Translations under genes and position numbers: made by a program
Notes under the pieces: model-generated
Databases searched by the model: none
What the model was told of the DNA's origin: nothing
Seen by the model: the letters and a program-made list of their open reading frames with translations, nothing else
Assembly (NCBI RefSeq): GCF_013214175.1
Contig: NZ_JABSPA010000003.1
Location: 248,001-312,000 of the forward strand
Source: Colwellia sp.
Lineage (GTDB): Bacteria; Pseudomonadota; Gammaproteobacteria; Enterobacterales; Alteromonadaceae
Length of the DNA: 64,000 nucleotides
Reading direction: 5' to 3'
In this document: positions 11,364 to 19,852 of the stretch, in pieces
Numbering within the stretch: position 1 is the first letter of the stretch
Layout: the number at the start of each line of letters is the position of its first letter

Positions 11364-12314
11364 ATGAAATTTACGAAAAAAGCACTACTAATCGCAATGT
11401 TTTATACTGCCACAGTACCTGCCATGGCTGCATCTGTAGATGTTTATGGTAGAGCAGATATTTCAGTTCAGTCATCAGATGAAGGCGACGGTAAATTTAC
11501 TGAAATTAAAAGCAACGCTTCACGAATTGGTTTTAAAGGCACTCATGAATTAAGTCAAGACCTAGAAGTTGTCTATAAAGCTGAATTTGAAGTAGATATG
11601 GACGGTGATAGCAGTGATGTCTTCAAAGGGCGTAACCAATATATCGGTTTACGTGGCTTGTTTGGCGAAGTTCTACTTGGCAAAAATGATACCATGTTAA
11701 AACAGTCTCAAGGTAAAGTGGATATCTTTAGTGATCACAATGGTGATATCAAACACCTTTGGGTTGGTGAAAATCGCTTAAGTGATACCCTAAGTTATAA
11801 ATCACCTAAATTTAAAGGTTTACAGTTAGGCTTGACCTATATGGCTGAAGACGAGTTAGATGGAGAAGATGCTTACTCTATGGCTGTTTTTTACGGTGAT
11901 AAGAGCTTAAAGAAATCAAAAATCTATGCTGCAGTTGCATTTGATTCTGATGTGAAAGGAAAGTCCAAAGATGGCGCAGTTTCAGGGCACTTTGATACAA
12001 TGCGCGCTACTGTATCGGGTAAAATTGCAGGCATCACTTTAGGTTTGATGTTACAAAGTCAAGAAGAGATTGAAACAGGTGCTGAAATGGACGGTGTGAT
12101 GGTTTCAGCCAAGTATTCTTTTGATAACCTTACCTTAAAAGGACAGTTTCAAGGTGCAGATCATAAAGATGGTGACAACCGTAGTGGCTTAACTGCGGGT
12201 ATAGATTACAAACTTGCGAAAAGTACTAAGCTCTATGTTTTTTATACTAACTTTGATTTAGATAGCGATAACGACCAAGATTATTTAGCTGCGGGTATTC
12301 AGTATAAGTTCTAA
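11364..12314 (+). CDS. Outer-membrane porin next to phoBR
   Basis: 316 residues: signal peptide (about 1-22, ending PAMA), then a general-diffusion porin beginning ASVDVYGRADIS and ending in IQYKF, whose terminal Phe is the outer-membrane sorting signal. Internal motifs NASRIGFKGTHEL and NQYIGLRG are those of the gram-negative porin family (Porin_4). A porin directly upstream of phoB-phoR-pstS is a conserved arrangement also found in Shewanella, and suggests a channel for phosphate or organophosphate induced in phosphate limitation. A possible PhoB box lies upstream and a strong terminator at 12356 makes it monocistronic. Confidence 0.9.
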   Translation: MKFTKKALLIAMFYTATVPAMAASVDVYGRADISVQSSDEGDGKFTEIKSNASRIGFKGTHELSQDLEVVYKAEFEVDMDGDSSDVFKGRNQYIGLRGLFGEVLLGKNDTMLKQSQGKVDIFSDHNGDIKHLWVGENRLSDTLSYKSPKFKGLQLGLTYMAEDELDGEDAYSMAVFYGDKSLKKSKIYAAVAFDSDVKGKSKDGAVSGHFDTMRATVSGKIAGITLGLMLQSQEEIETGAEMDGVMVSAKYSFDNLTLKGQFQGADHKDGDNRSGLTAGIDYKLAKSTKLYVFYTNFDLDSDNDQDYLAAGIQYKF

Positions 12315-12355
12315 ATTTTAATAGCATTAGTAGTGCTTAGTAAATAATTATCAAT

Positions 12356-12380
12356 AAAAAGTCGCATCAGCGACTTTTTT
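12356..12380 (+). terminator. Terminator of the porin gene
   Basis: AAAAAGTCGC, loop ATCA, GCGACTTTTTT: a compact hairpin with a T run, 42 bp after the porin stop. Confidence 0.92.
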
Positions 12381-12414
12381 CTTGCTTACGTTTAAAGTCT
12401 AGTCAATACCAATC

Positions 12415-12612
12415 CGTATAATAAAATGATCATTTAGCGAGAGTTTAAAGGCTAATAGGCAAGGCATTGATTGCAGGTAAGGGGTTATTCAGGAGGAATA
12501 GGCTCCTGCATTCTCTATTAAGCTGCATCTATGCAGCGTCCTTATCATAATAAATAACGCAGTATATCATCCTTTAAAACTCGCTCTTTGGAAACACCAT
12601 GATAATTTCACA
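12415..12612. repeat. MITE-like imperfect inverted-repeat element
   Basis: About 200 bp of non-coding DNA whose ends are inverted: AGCGAGAGTTTAAAGG at 12436-12451 against CCTTTAAAACTCGCT at 12571-12585, with a looser outer match (ATGATCAT against ATTATCAT). The interior includes ATAACGCAGTAT, also present in the element at 58236-58504. This suggests a mobile or formerly mobile non-coding family; ends and target duplication are not clear. Confidence 0.5.
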
Positions 12613-12734
12613 AAATATGCTTGATGTAGAATAACTATAACTACGCATATTTTGATTGTTCTAATGTCACCCATGCAGTTCTAAGTGATCACTTCTTTAT
12701 GCGAAATGGTATATATATCAACAAATTTCTCTTA

Positions 12735-12752
12735 TTGTCATAAAAGTGTCAT
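12735..12752 (+). promoter_or_regulatory. PhoB box upstream of phoB
   Basis: TTGTCAT (12735-12741) and GTGTCAT (12746-12752), 11 bases apart with an AAAA spacer, match the PhoB consensus repeat closely. It lies about 98 bp before the phoB start, consistent with autoregulation. Confidence 0.85.
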
Positions 12753-12849
12753 TTAACTTATGCACAATAACCTATCGAGTGTGATCTTTTGTTAATATTC
12801 ATTTATTAACATTAGGCCTATCAGTAAGTCATATTATTAGGGTGTATAC

Positions 12850-13545
12850 ATGAGTCGGAATATTTTAGTCGTTGAGGATGAGACCCCAATTAGGGAAATG
12901 ATTAGCTTTGTATTAGATCAAAATGGTTTTAATGCGATTGAAGCGTGTGATATCGAGCAAGCCTTGGAAAAAATTCGTGAACCCTACCCAGATTTAATCT
13001 TACTCGACTGGATGTTACCTGGTGGCACAGGGGTTTCTTTGGCAAAGAAACTAAAGCAAAATGAATACACCCGTAACATCCCTATCATTATGTTAACAGC
13101 CCGAAGTGATGAAGATGATAAGGTAAAAGGCTTTGAAGCAGGAGTCGATGACTATGTGACTAAACCTTTTTCCCCAAAAGAGCTTATAGCCCGTATTAAG
13201 GCGGTTATTCGTCGTGTTTCACCTACGTCTCTGGAAGAAGAAGTGGACTTTCATGGTCTAAAACTCGATCCCGTCTCCCATCGTGTGGCTATTAACGGCA
13301 ATAGTTTAGCGCTAGGGCCTACCGAGTTTAGATTATTACACTTCTTTATGACTCACCCTGAAAGGGTATATTCCCGTGAACAGTTGCTTGATAATGTTTG
13401 GGGTACCAATATTTATGTTGAAGACCGAACGGTTGATGTGCACATAAGACGTTTGCGAAAAGCCATTTCAGGTGAAGGTCATGAGGAATTTGTACAAACG
13501 GTACGTGGTGCAGGCTACCGATTTTCTGGTAAATTAAAGAAGTAA
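12850..13545 (+). CDS. phoB: Phosphate regulon response regulator PhoB
   Basis: 231 residues: receiver domain (1-120) with phosphoacceptor Asp53 ([11 protein letters not shown]), Thr83 and Lys105 in the expected places, then an OmpR-type winged helix (about 135-228, [30 protein letters not shown]). The length and the sequence [14 protein letters not shown] match PhoB. When phosphorylated by PhoR it activates genes carrying 11-bp-repeat Pho boxes. phoR follows 43 bp downstream, so the two form an operon. Confidence 0.96.
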   Translation: MSRNILVVEDETPIREMISFVLDQNGFNAIEACDIEQALEKIREPYPDLILLDWMLPGGTGVSLAKKLKQNEYTRNIPIIMLTARSDEDDKVKGFEAGVDDYVTKPFSPKELIARIKAVIRRVSPTSLEEEVDFHGLKLDPVSHRVAINGNSLALGPTEFRLLHFFMTHPERVYSREQLLDNVWGTNIYVEDRTVDVHIRRLRKAISGEGHEEFVQTVRGAGYRFSGKLKK

Positions 13546-13588
13546 ACTTCCGGTCATTATGTTGATATTGCAAAATAATTAGGCAATC

Positions 13589-14896
13589 ATGTATTTTCGT
13601 TTATCTTTTAAAAATATAGTTTCTCGTTTATTGGCCATACTGATTGCAAGCGCTTTCGTTGGATGGTTATTCGATTACGTACTGTTAGTTATGCTGGCAA
13701 GCAGCATATTCTTATTAATATGGCATTATCATCACCTATTTAAGTTAATTAAATGGTTATGGCAATCAAAGGCACTGTCTCCTCCGCAAGCAAGTGGTGT
13801 TTGGGGATACTTATATGATGGTCTATACCGGCAAATTAAGCTGCAGCGAAATAAACAAAAGCAGTTGAATGAAAAAATTCGCCGTTTTCGTGATGGTGCT
13901 GAAGCGCTTCCTGATGCGGCATTGATGTTATCAGAAGAATTAACCATCGAATGGGGCAATAAAAAAGCACAGCGACTTTTGGGTGTTAGATGGCCCGATG
14001 ACTTTGGTGTACGAATCGATAACTTGTTGCGTGCGCCAGAATTTTCTGATTATTTAGCGTTAGAGAATTTTGAATCACCTTGTCTGTTAATTTCACCTGT
14101 ACATCCAGCGGTGCAATTAGAGATACGTATTATGGCGTATGGTAGCGAGCATGTTCTCCTCTTGGCTAGGGATATTTCTAATCTCCAGCGTTTAGAGGAT
14201 ATGCGCCGTGACTTTGTTGCCAATGTCTCACATGAATTAAAAACACCTTTAACCGTTGTTCGCGGTTATGTTGAAATGATTCAAGCCTCAAAAGAAGAAT
14301 TTGATCCTCATTGGCAAAAAGCATTTCAGACTATTGAAGGTCAAGTCTCTCGCATGGACCGTCTCGTTGAGCAATTACTTAATCTGGCGAAAGTAGAAAA
14401 CAATAGTAATGATGAAAAACAATGGGTTGATATGGGCCAATTAATTACTAGCTTGGTTGATGAGGTCGCTTGGCTTAATCAGGAAAAGCAGCACCAAATT
14501 TCCCTAGATATTAGCACCAACGTTTACGTTTTTGGTTGTGAAACTGAGCTTAAAAGTGCTTGTGCTAACCTTTTATCTAATGCTATTGCCTATACTCCGG
14601 CAAATGGTTGTATCGATGTGAGTTGGCAGCTACAGGGCGATAAAGCTGTTTTTTCTGTCAAAGATAACGGAGATGGCATTAAACCTGAAGATGTTAATCG
14701 TTTAACTGAGCGTTTTTATCGTATTGATAGGTCGAGATCTAGAGATACTGGTGGCTCTGGTCTAGGGCTAGCAATAGTAAAGCACGTTTTGCATCACCAT
14801 CAAGCTGAATTGGTTATTAATAGCCATTGGGGCCAAGGTAGTGAATTTTCAATTTATTTTGATAAAAGTATCTTATCTGAGTCTACGGCTAGCTAA
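13589..14896 (+). CDS. phoR: Phosphate regulon sensor kinase PhoR
   Basis: 435 residues. Two N-terminal transmembrane helices (about 12-45) with almost no periplasmic loop, as in E. coli PhoR, then a PAS region (about 100-195), the HisKA domain with His215 (FVANVSHELKTPLTVVRGY), and the ATPase domain (NAIAYTP, DNGDGI, GGSGLGLAIVKH). The minimal periplasmic part fits the known mechanism in which PhoR senses phosphate through the Pst transporter and PhoU rather than directly. No phoU or pstCAB is present in this window. Confidence 0.96.
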   Translation: MYFRLSFKNIVSRLLAILIASAFVGWLFDYVLLVMLASSIFLLIWHYHHLFKLIKWLWQSKALSPPQASGVWGYLYDGLYRQIKLQRNKQKQLNEKIRRFRDGAEALPDAALMLSEELTIEWGNKKAQRLLGVRWPDDFGVRIDNLLRAPEFSDYLALENFESPCLLISPVHPAVQLEIRIMAYGSEHVLLLARDISNLQRLEDMRRDFVANVSHELKTPLTVVRGYVEMIQASKEEFDPHWQKAFQTIEGQVSRMDRLVEQLLNLAKVENNSNDEKQWVDMGQLITSLVDEVAWLNQEKQHQISLDISTNVYVFGCETELKSACANLLSNAIAYTPANGCIDVSWQLQGDKAVFSVKDNGDGIKPEDVNRLTERFYRIDRSRSRDTGGSGLGLAIVKHVLHHHQAELVINSHWGQGSEFSIYFDKSILSESTAS

Positions 14897-14926
14897 TATT
14901 GAAGTTAAATATTGTTTTATAGTTGT

Positions 14927-14966
14927 CCGTCATAATCCTGTCATAAAACATCCATATAATTGTCAT
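14927..14966 (+). promoter_or_regulatory. PhoB box array upstream of pstS
   Basis: CCGTCAT (14927), CTGTCAT (14938), a degenerate CATCCAT (14949) and TTGTCAT (14960) fall at exact 11-base steps, giving four half-sites on one helix face. It ends 55 bp before the pstS ATG. Confidence 0.88.
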
Positions 14967-15021
14967 ATTCACTTCGTATAGTGTGCATAACCAAACAGTT
15001 CAAACTCTTATTGGAGACACC

Positions 15022-15984
15022 ATGAGTTTAAAAAAAGTATTAAGTATTATTAGTTTATCAAGTTTAGTTAGTTTTTCTGCACTGGCGCTTGATGCAAATC
15101 TACCGGAATATAAAAAAGTTAGTGGTATATCTGGCAATGTATCTTCAGTTGGCTCTGATACCTTGGCAAATATGATGACTTTTTGGGCCGAAGATTTTAA
15201 GCGCACTTACCCAAATGTAAATATACAAATTCAAGCCGCTGGGTCATCAACTGCTCCACCGGCTTTAACTGAAGCCACTTCCAACCTTGGCCCTATGAGT
15301 CGTAAAATGAAAATGCGCGAGATTGAAGCTTTTCAAAAACGTTATGGCTATAAACCAACTCGAGTTAGAGTGGCTATCGATGCCTTAGCCGTATTTGTTC
15401 ATAAAGATAACCCGATAAAAGGGTTAACAATTGCTCAAGTCGACGCTATATTCTCTAATAATCGTAAGTGTGGAGCTGATAAGGATATTGACCGTTGGGG
15501 AGATCTTGGTTTATCAGGCGCTTGGACAGGTAAAGATGTGCAGTTGTATGGCCGAAACTCTGTTTCTGGTACCTATGGCTACTTTAAAAAGAAAGCTTTA
15601 TGTAAGGGCGACTTTAAAAATAGTGTCAATGAGCAACCAGGCTCAGCATCTGTAGTTCAGTCAGTATCCGCTTCACTGAACGGTATCGGTTACTCAGGTA
15701 TTGGTTACCGTACATCTGGAGTACGTGCTTTGCCTTTAGCTAAAAAAGGCCACGATTATATTGAAGCTAATATGGAAAATGCTATTTCAGGGAAATATCC
15801 ATTATCAAGATATTTATATGTTTACGTAAATAAACACCCTAATAAGTCACTGCCACCTATGGAAGCTGAATTCTTGAAAATGATACTGTCTAAATCGGGT
15901 CAAGCCATTGTTGAAAAAGATGGTTATATCCCTTTACCTAGCAAGGTAGTGGCTAAAGAGTATAAGAAGTTAGGACTGCTTTAA
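15022..15984 (+). CDS. pstS: Periplasmic phosphate-binding protein, PstS family
   Basis: 320 residues from the ATG at 15022, chosen because GGAGAC precedes it and it begins the signal peptide ([11 protein letters not shown] to ALA). Phosphate-contact motifs are visible: [18 protein letters not shown] and [12 protein letters not shown]. The protein should capture inorganic phosphate in the periplasm for a PstCAB transporter encoded elsewhere. It belongs to the subgroup found next to phoBR in Shewanella, separate from pstCAB. A four-site Pho box lies upstream and a terminator at 16024 ends the block. Confidence 0.92.
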   Translation: MSLKKVLSIISLSSLVSFSALALDANLPEYKKVSGISGNVSSVGSDTLANMMTFWAEDFKRTYPNVNIQIQAAGSSTAPPALTEATSNLGPMSRKMKMREIEAFQKRYGYKPTRVRVAIDALAVFVHKDNPIKGLTIAQVDAIFSNNRKCGADKDIDRWGDLGLSGAWTGKDVQLYGRNSVSGTYGYFKKKALCKGDFKNSVNEQPGSASVVQSVSASLNGIGYSGIGYRTSGVRALPLAKKGHDYIEANMENAISGKYPLSRYLYVYVNKHPNKSLPPMEAEFLKMILSKSGQAIVEKDGYIPLPSKVVAKEYKKLGLL

Positions 15985-16023
15985 AGTTTTATTATTTATT
16001 AGGCTGCACTACTCAGCTGAAGC

Positions 16024-16060
16024 AAATAAAGCGAACTTGAATTAAAGTTCGCTTTATTTT
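16024..16060 (+). terminator. Terminator of pstS
   Basis: AAATAAAGCGAACTT pairs with AAGTTCGCTTTATTT across a 6-base loop, giving a 15-bp stem ending in T-rich sequence. It is symmetric enough to work in both directions. Confidence 0.9.
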
Positions 16061-16205
16061 ATCCCCTTGTTTACTGCATTAATCCCCCCTCAAATTGATA
16101 ATCAATTTTCTAAGTCATACAACTAACGCTAAAAGATAGATAATTACTTTGTTTCATTGATATAATATAAACAGCTTTTGTTGTTGCTTATTTTGAAGGA
16201 AAGGT

Positions 16206-17135
16206 ATGGAAATTATTTTAGCAAACCCTCGTGGTTTTTGTGCGGGTGTTGATAGAGCAATCAGCATTGTTGAACGCGCTTTAGATTTATTTGGCGCGCC
16301 TATCTATGTTCGCCATGAAGTAGTACACAACAAGTTTGTTGTTGATGGCTTAAAAAAACGTGGCGCTATCTTTGTTGATGAACTTGATGAAATACCTGAC
16401 GATAACACCGTGATTTTCAGTGCTCATGGCGTCTCTAAAGTGGTAAGGGATGAAGCTAAAGCTCGAGCATTAAAAGTATTTGATGCGACATGCCCCTTAG
16501 TAACCAAAGTTCATATGGAAGTATCTCGTGTCAGCCGTAAAGATATCGAATGTATTCTTATCGGCCATGCAGGACACCCCGAAGTAGAAGGCACCATGGG
16601 ACAATATAGTAGTGACTCTGCGGGTATTTACTTGGTTGAGTCAGCTGAAGATGTGGCTAACCTAGTGGTTAAAAATCCAGAAAAACTATACTTTTGCAGC
16701 CAAACCACCTTATCAGTAGATGACACTATGGATGTTATCACTGCACTTCAAGAAAAGTTCCCACTTATTGAAGGGCCGCGTAAAGACGATATTTGTTATG
16801 CAACTCAAAATCGTCAAGATGCTGTACGTGAAATAGCTGATAAAGTTGATCTTATGTTGGTTGTTGGTGCAAAAAACAGCTCTAATTCTAATCGCCTGAA
16901 AGAATTGGCCAGTAAAATGGGAGTGACTTCTTATTTAATTGATACCGCAGAAAATATTGAAATTGACTGGTTAACCGGAGTAGATAAAGTGGGAGTGACC
17001 GCAGGTGCATCGGCTCCAGCAGTACTCATTAAACAAGTTGTTGAGACTTTAAAAAGCTATGGTGGTCATGAGGTTATTGAGCATCCTGGTAAAGAAGAAA
17101 GCATAGTATTTGCAGTCCCAGCTGAATTGCGCTAG
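16206..17135 (+). CDS. ispH: 4-hydroxy-3-methylbut-2-enyl diphosphate reductase IspH
   Basis: 309 residues. This Fe-S enzyme performs the last step of the MEP isoprenoid pathway, converting HMBPP to IPP and DMAPP. The three cluster cysteines are at Cys12 ([12 protein letters not shown]), Cys96 ([11 protein letters not shown]) and Cys197 ([11 protein letters not shown]), identical in position to E. coli. The usual upstream partners lspA and fkpB are not adjacent; instead a terminator separates it from pstS. Downstream lies the minor pilin cluster, an ispH-pilin linkage common in gammaproteobacteria. AAGGAAAGG precedes the ATG. Confidence 0.98.
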   Translation: MEIILANPRGFCAGVDRAISIVERALDLFGAPIYVRHEVVHNKFVVDGLKKRGAIFVDELDEIPDDNTVIFSAHGVSKVVRDEAKARALKVFDATCPLVTKVHMEVSRVSRKDIECILIGHAGHPEVEGTMGQYSSDSAGIYLVESAEDVANLVVKNPEKLYFCSQTTLSVDDTMDVITALQEKFPLIEGPRKDDICYATQNRQDAVREIADKVDLMLVVGAKNSSNSNRLKELASKMGVTSYLIDTAENIEIDWLTGVDKVGVTAGASAPAVLIKQVVETLKSYGGHEVIEHPGKEESIVFAVPAELR

Positions 17136-17647
17136 TCTTAATTTACTAGTTGAACGTAAAATAACTTGTTATGTTAGCGCTATGTTGTTAATTTAATTCA
17201 CATAGTGCTAATGTACAGTTGTCGGTTAATTTGGATCAAAGAAATCTATTTCTAATCATTAATGAAGCAGTATTAGTGTTTTGGTTCTGATTAAGTTGGG
17301 CTGAAACCGTGAGTAGTAGCTGTACACATTAAAAATAATGATGAAGTGTTAGAAAAACTACTCTTAGTGAGTTGTGCTGTTTGTATGTATCCCAAGTGAA
17401 CTCTGTGTTCTTGTACGTATACAGTATAGCTAAATATTAGCCATGGAAATGGTAGGGTAGTTAATTATGCAGTTAAAACCTAAAAACCTTCGAATGCTTT
17501 CTAGCAGAGGCTCTTATCGCCTTCACCTTTTACTCTTTTATAATATACTCAGTACATTGAGTTCTTCGCTTTATTTAGCTACTAGCAAGATTTTATTGCC
17601 TTGTTCTCGCCCCTCAATTAATACTACTTTAATCAAACAGGCTACTT
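17136..17647. other. Intergenic region ispH-pilV
   Basis: 512 bp without a supported gene. A hairpin at 17174-17211 (TTAGCGCTATGT against ACATAGTGCTAA, one mismatch, 14-base loop, no T tract) may end ispH transcripts. A 62-codon ORF at 17467-17655 overlaps the pilV start and shows no recognisable features. The rest presumably holds the pilin operon promoter. Confidence 0.5.
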
Positions 17648-18208
17648 ATGAATAACCATTTTATAGCTCCAAAATGCAAAAATACCCAGCTAGGTATGAC
17701 ATTTATTGAAGTTTTAATTGCTGTAGTTATCATTGTAACTGGAATTTTAGGTTCAGTTGCAATGCAAGCCACAGCCAAACAAGGGAGTTTTGATGCAATG
17801 CAACGCTCCCTTGCATCTAGCTTAGCACAAGATATCATTGCTCGAATAAGAGCAAACAGTGTAGATAATTTAGCTGGATATGCGACAAGTGACTATGGCG
17901 AAAATCTAGATGCAGTGCCAGCGGTAAGGTGTAATCGAGAAAATGCACAGTGTACTCCAACCCAAATGGTAACGAATGACAGATATGAATGGGAGTTGGC
18001 ATTAGTTGGTGGTGATGTAACTTCTGGCGGTAAAAATGCAGGTGGTCTAATTGGTGGTCGTGGTTGTATTTCTCAATCTGGCAATGCTTTAACTATAGTT
18101 GTTAGTTGGCAAGGTAGAACTGAGATTTCGGATAGCAAGAAAAGCGAAAGTTGTGGCGCCGCGGGGAAAAAAAGACGTCAAGTTATTGTTCAAGCATTTA
18201 TTATTTAA
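17648..18208 (+). CDS. pilV: Type IV pilus minor pilin PilV
   Basis: 186 residues. Class III prepilin signal with PilD cleavage after Gly16: LGMTFIEVLIAVVII gives Met at +1 and the required Glu at +5, followed by the N-terminal helix. It has the PilV signature of mutated A/Q-rich helix then the internal pair of cysteines late in the protein. It is the first gene of the minor pilin operon pilV-pilW-pilX-pilY1-pilE, whose products form the priming and tip complex of type IVa pili in the inner membrane and then at the pilus tip. Confidence 0.92.
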   Translation: MNNHFIAPKCKNTQLGMTFIEVLIAVVIIVTGILGSVAMQATAKQGSFDAMQRSLASSLAQDIIARIRANSVDNLAGYATSDYGENLDAVPAVRCNRENAQCTPTQMVTNDRYEWELALVGGDVTSGGKNAGGLIGGRGCISQSGNALTIVVSWQGRTEISDSKKSESCGAAGKKRRQVIVQAFII

Positions 18209-18231
18209 CAAATTATGGTATTGGATTCAGT

Positions 18232-19257
18232 ATGGGAAAATTGATAACCTCTAAAGTACACCCAAAAATACAAGGCTTCACTTTAGTTGAGCTAATGATC
18301 TCACTATCTGTTGGATTAGTACTTTTCGCTGGTGTAATGAGTATATTTGTTGGCATGCGCACCACGACAGCAGAAACTTCCAGTTATGGTGAGTTACAAG
18401 AAAATGGTCGTTTTGCCATCAGTGTATTGACCGATGACTTACTTAGACAGAATTTTTGGGGAGATCTTTCCGGAACATTTAGTCAGTCTAGTTTAATTGC
18501 TATTCCAGGCGCCCCCGGTACTGACTGTGTTGGCGCGGGAGTTAATAATGGCACATTCCCTCAAAACATTGGACCTTTCAGGACTTTGTGGGGGCAAACT
18601 CATACTGGTATAGCTGATAACCCACTAAGTTGCTTTTCTATGCCTGAAGGGACTCGAACTATGACGGGATCTGATGTTATTCAGCTAAAAAGAGTTATTG
18701 CTAACCCTATAGTTGCACCAGCGGTAACAATTGCTGGGAATTATTATTTGAGCTCAAATTTAACTACCGGGGCCGTTTTTGCGCATGGTTCACCTGTGCC
18801 TTCAGTTGATAATTCAAGGCTATGGCAATATCAACATCATGTTTACTATGTTAGAGAAGAGCCTGTTGGTGACAACTTTGTTCCTGTGTTAATGCAAGGT
18901 CGCTTGGCTAATTTTAATATGAGTTTCTCTCCAGTAATTGATGGAATTGAAAAAATACGTTTTATGTACGGTGTTGATACCACTACAGATCCTTCGCTAC
19001 CAGGCTATGGCGTGGTAGATGCCTTCATTTCTGCGAATAATATGACGCAAGCGTTCTGGGATAATGCCGGTGGTAGCAGAATATTAGCGGTTAAAATATT
19101 TGTTCTAGCCCGCGGTATTCGTCAGGATAACAAATATACAAATACGAATACTTACCAGCTAGGGGATTTGCCTTTTGCTGTAAATGATAACTATCGCCGT
19201 TTACTTTTTAGTTCAACTGTAACTTTGTATAATTCGAGCGTGGATGCTTGGCAATGA
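18232..19257 (+). CDS. pilW: Type IV pilus minor pilin PilW
   Basis: 341 residues from the ATG at 18232; the longer open frame from 18151 overlaps pilV and is not needed. Prepilin signal QGFTLVELMISLSVG with cleavage after Gly15 and Glu at +5. The body is long for a pilin, as usual for PilW, and ends SSTVTLYNSSVDAW. It starts 23 bp after pilV, and its stop lies just before the pilX start, indicating one operon. PilW bridges PilV, PilX and PilE in the tip complex. Confidence 0.92.
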   Translation: MGKLITSKVHPKIQGFTLVELMISLSVGLVLFAGVMSIFVGMRTTTAETSSYGELQENGRFAISVLTDDLLRQNFWGDLSGTFSQSSLIAIPGAPGTDCVGAGVNNGTFPQNIGPFRTLWGQTHTGIADNPLSCFSMPEGTRTMTGSDVIQLKRVIANPIVAPAVTIAGNYYLSSNLTTGAVFAHGSPVPSVDNSRLWQYQHHVYYVREEPVGDNFVPVLMQGRLANFNMSFSPVIDGIEKIRFMYGVDTTTDPSLPGYGVVDAFISANNMTQAFWDNAGGSRILAVKIFVLARGIRQDNKYTNTNTYQLGDLPFAVNDNYRRLLFSSTVTLYNSSVDAWQ

Positions 19258-19286
19258 TTAATAAAGCTTTTATAAGAGAGAATGAT

Positions 19287-19775
19287 ATGAATAAATCACC
19301 TAGTAAGGCGAAGCAGGGCGGTATAGTGCTTATCGTTTCACTTGTGTTTTTAGTTGCCCTAACTGCTGTGGCTGCAGCATTAATGCAAAATAGCACCACA
19401 GATATGAAAATGTCAGGGGCAAGTGAAGAGAAAGTTGTTGCATTGCAAGAAGTTGTTAGCGCCGTTGATGAAGTTGTGTTTAATCAAGTAGGCCCAGGTA
19501 AAGACAATAGCTTTAGTAGACCCGTAGTAGGTAACTTTCCAATTACAGATCAAGCCATTTTACTACCAGGAACGGTAACACAAGCGGATGCTAGAGTTGA
19601 TGTGGCAAACAATACCTATAACTTAGATATTGCTTGCCCACACTTGAAGATGGCATCTTCAACAGAAGTCTTTAGTTGTAATATGTTAACAGTGAGAGCT
19701 AACCGAACCTATGGTCGAACAGGAAAAAGTACTATTTCGGCAGACTCCGGTATCGCACAACAGCTATTAAAGTAA
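19287..19775 (+). CDS. pilX: Type IV pilus minor pilin PilX
   Basis: 162 residues from the ATG at 19287, preferred because AGAGAG lies at proper distance; in-frame ATG/TTG codons at 19254 and 19248 would overlap pilW. The start KQGGIVLIVSLVFLVALTAVAA followed by MQNSTTDMKMSGA is the PilX pattern (compare QQGAALLVSL and STLQERMAGN in family members). Like GspK/PilX proteins it lacks Glu at +5, which suits a position at the very tip of the pilus. It lies between pilW and pilY1. Confidence 0.88.
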   Translation: MNKSPSKAKQGGIVLIVSLVFLVALTAVAAALMQNSTTDMKMSGASEEKVVALQEVVSAVDEVVFNQVGPGKDNSFSRPVVGNFPITDQAILLPGTVTQADARVDVANNTYNLDIACPHLKMASSTEVFSCNMLTVRANRTYGRTGKSTISADSGIAQQLLK

Positions 19776-19852
19776 AAGAGTACTTTAAAGCACTATTCTT
19801 TTTAGTTTTAGGTAACCCCACGGGACACTCGTTGTTTGTTTGGAGAATTAAC

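Noticed and set aside
17467..17655. 62-codon ORF before pilV
   Set aside because: No signal peptide or domain, and it overlaps the pilV start; kept only as part of the intergenic description.
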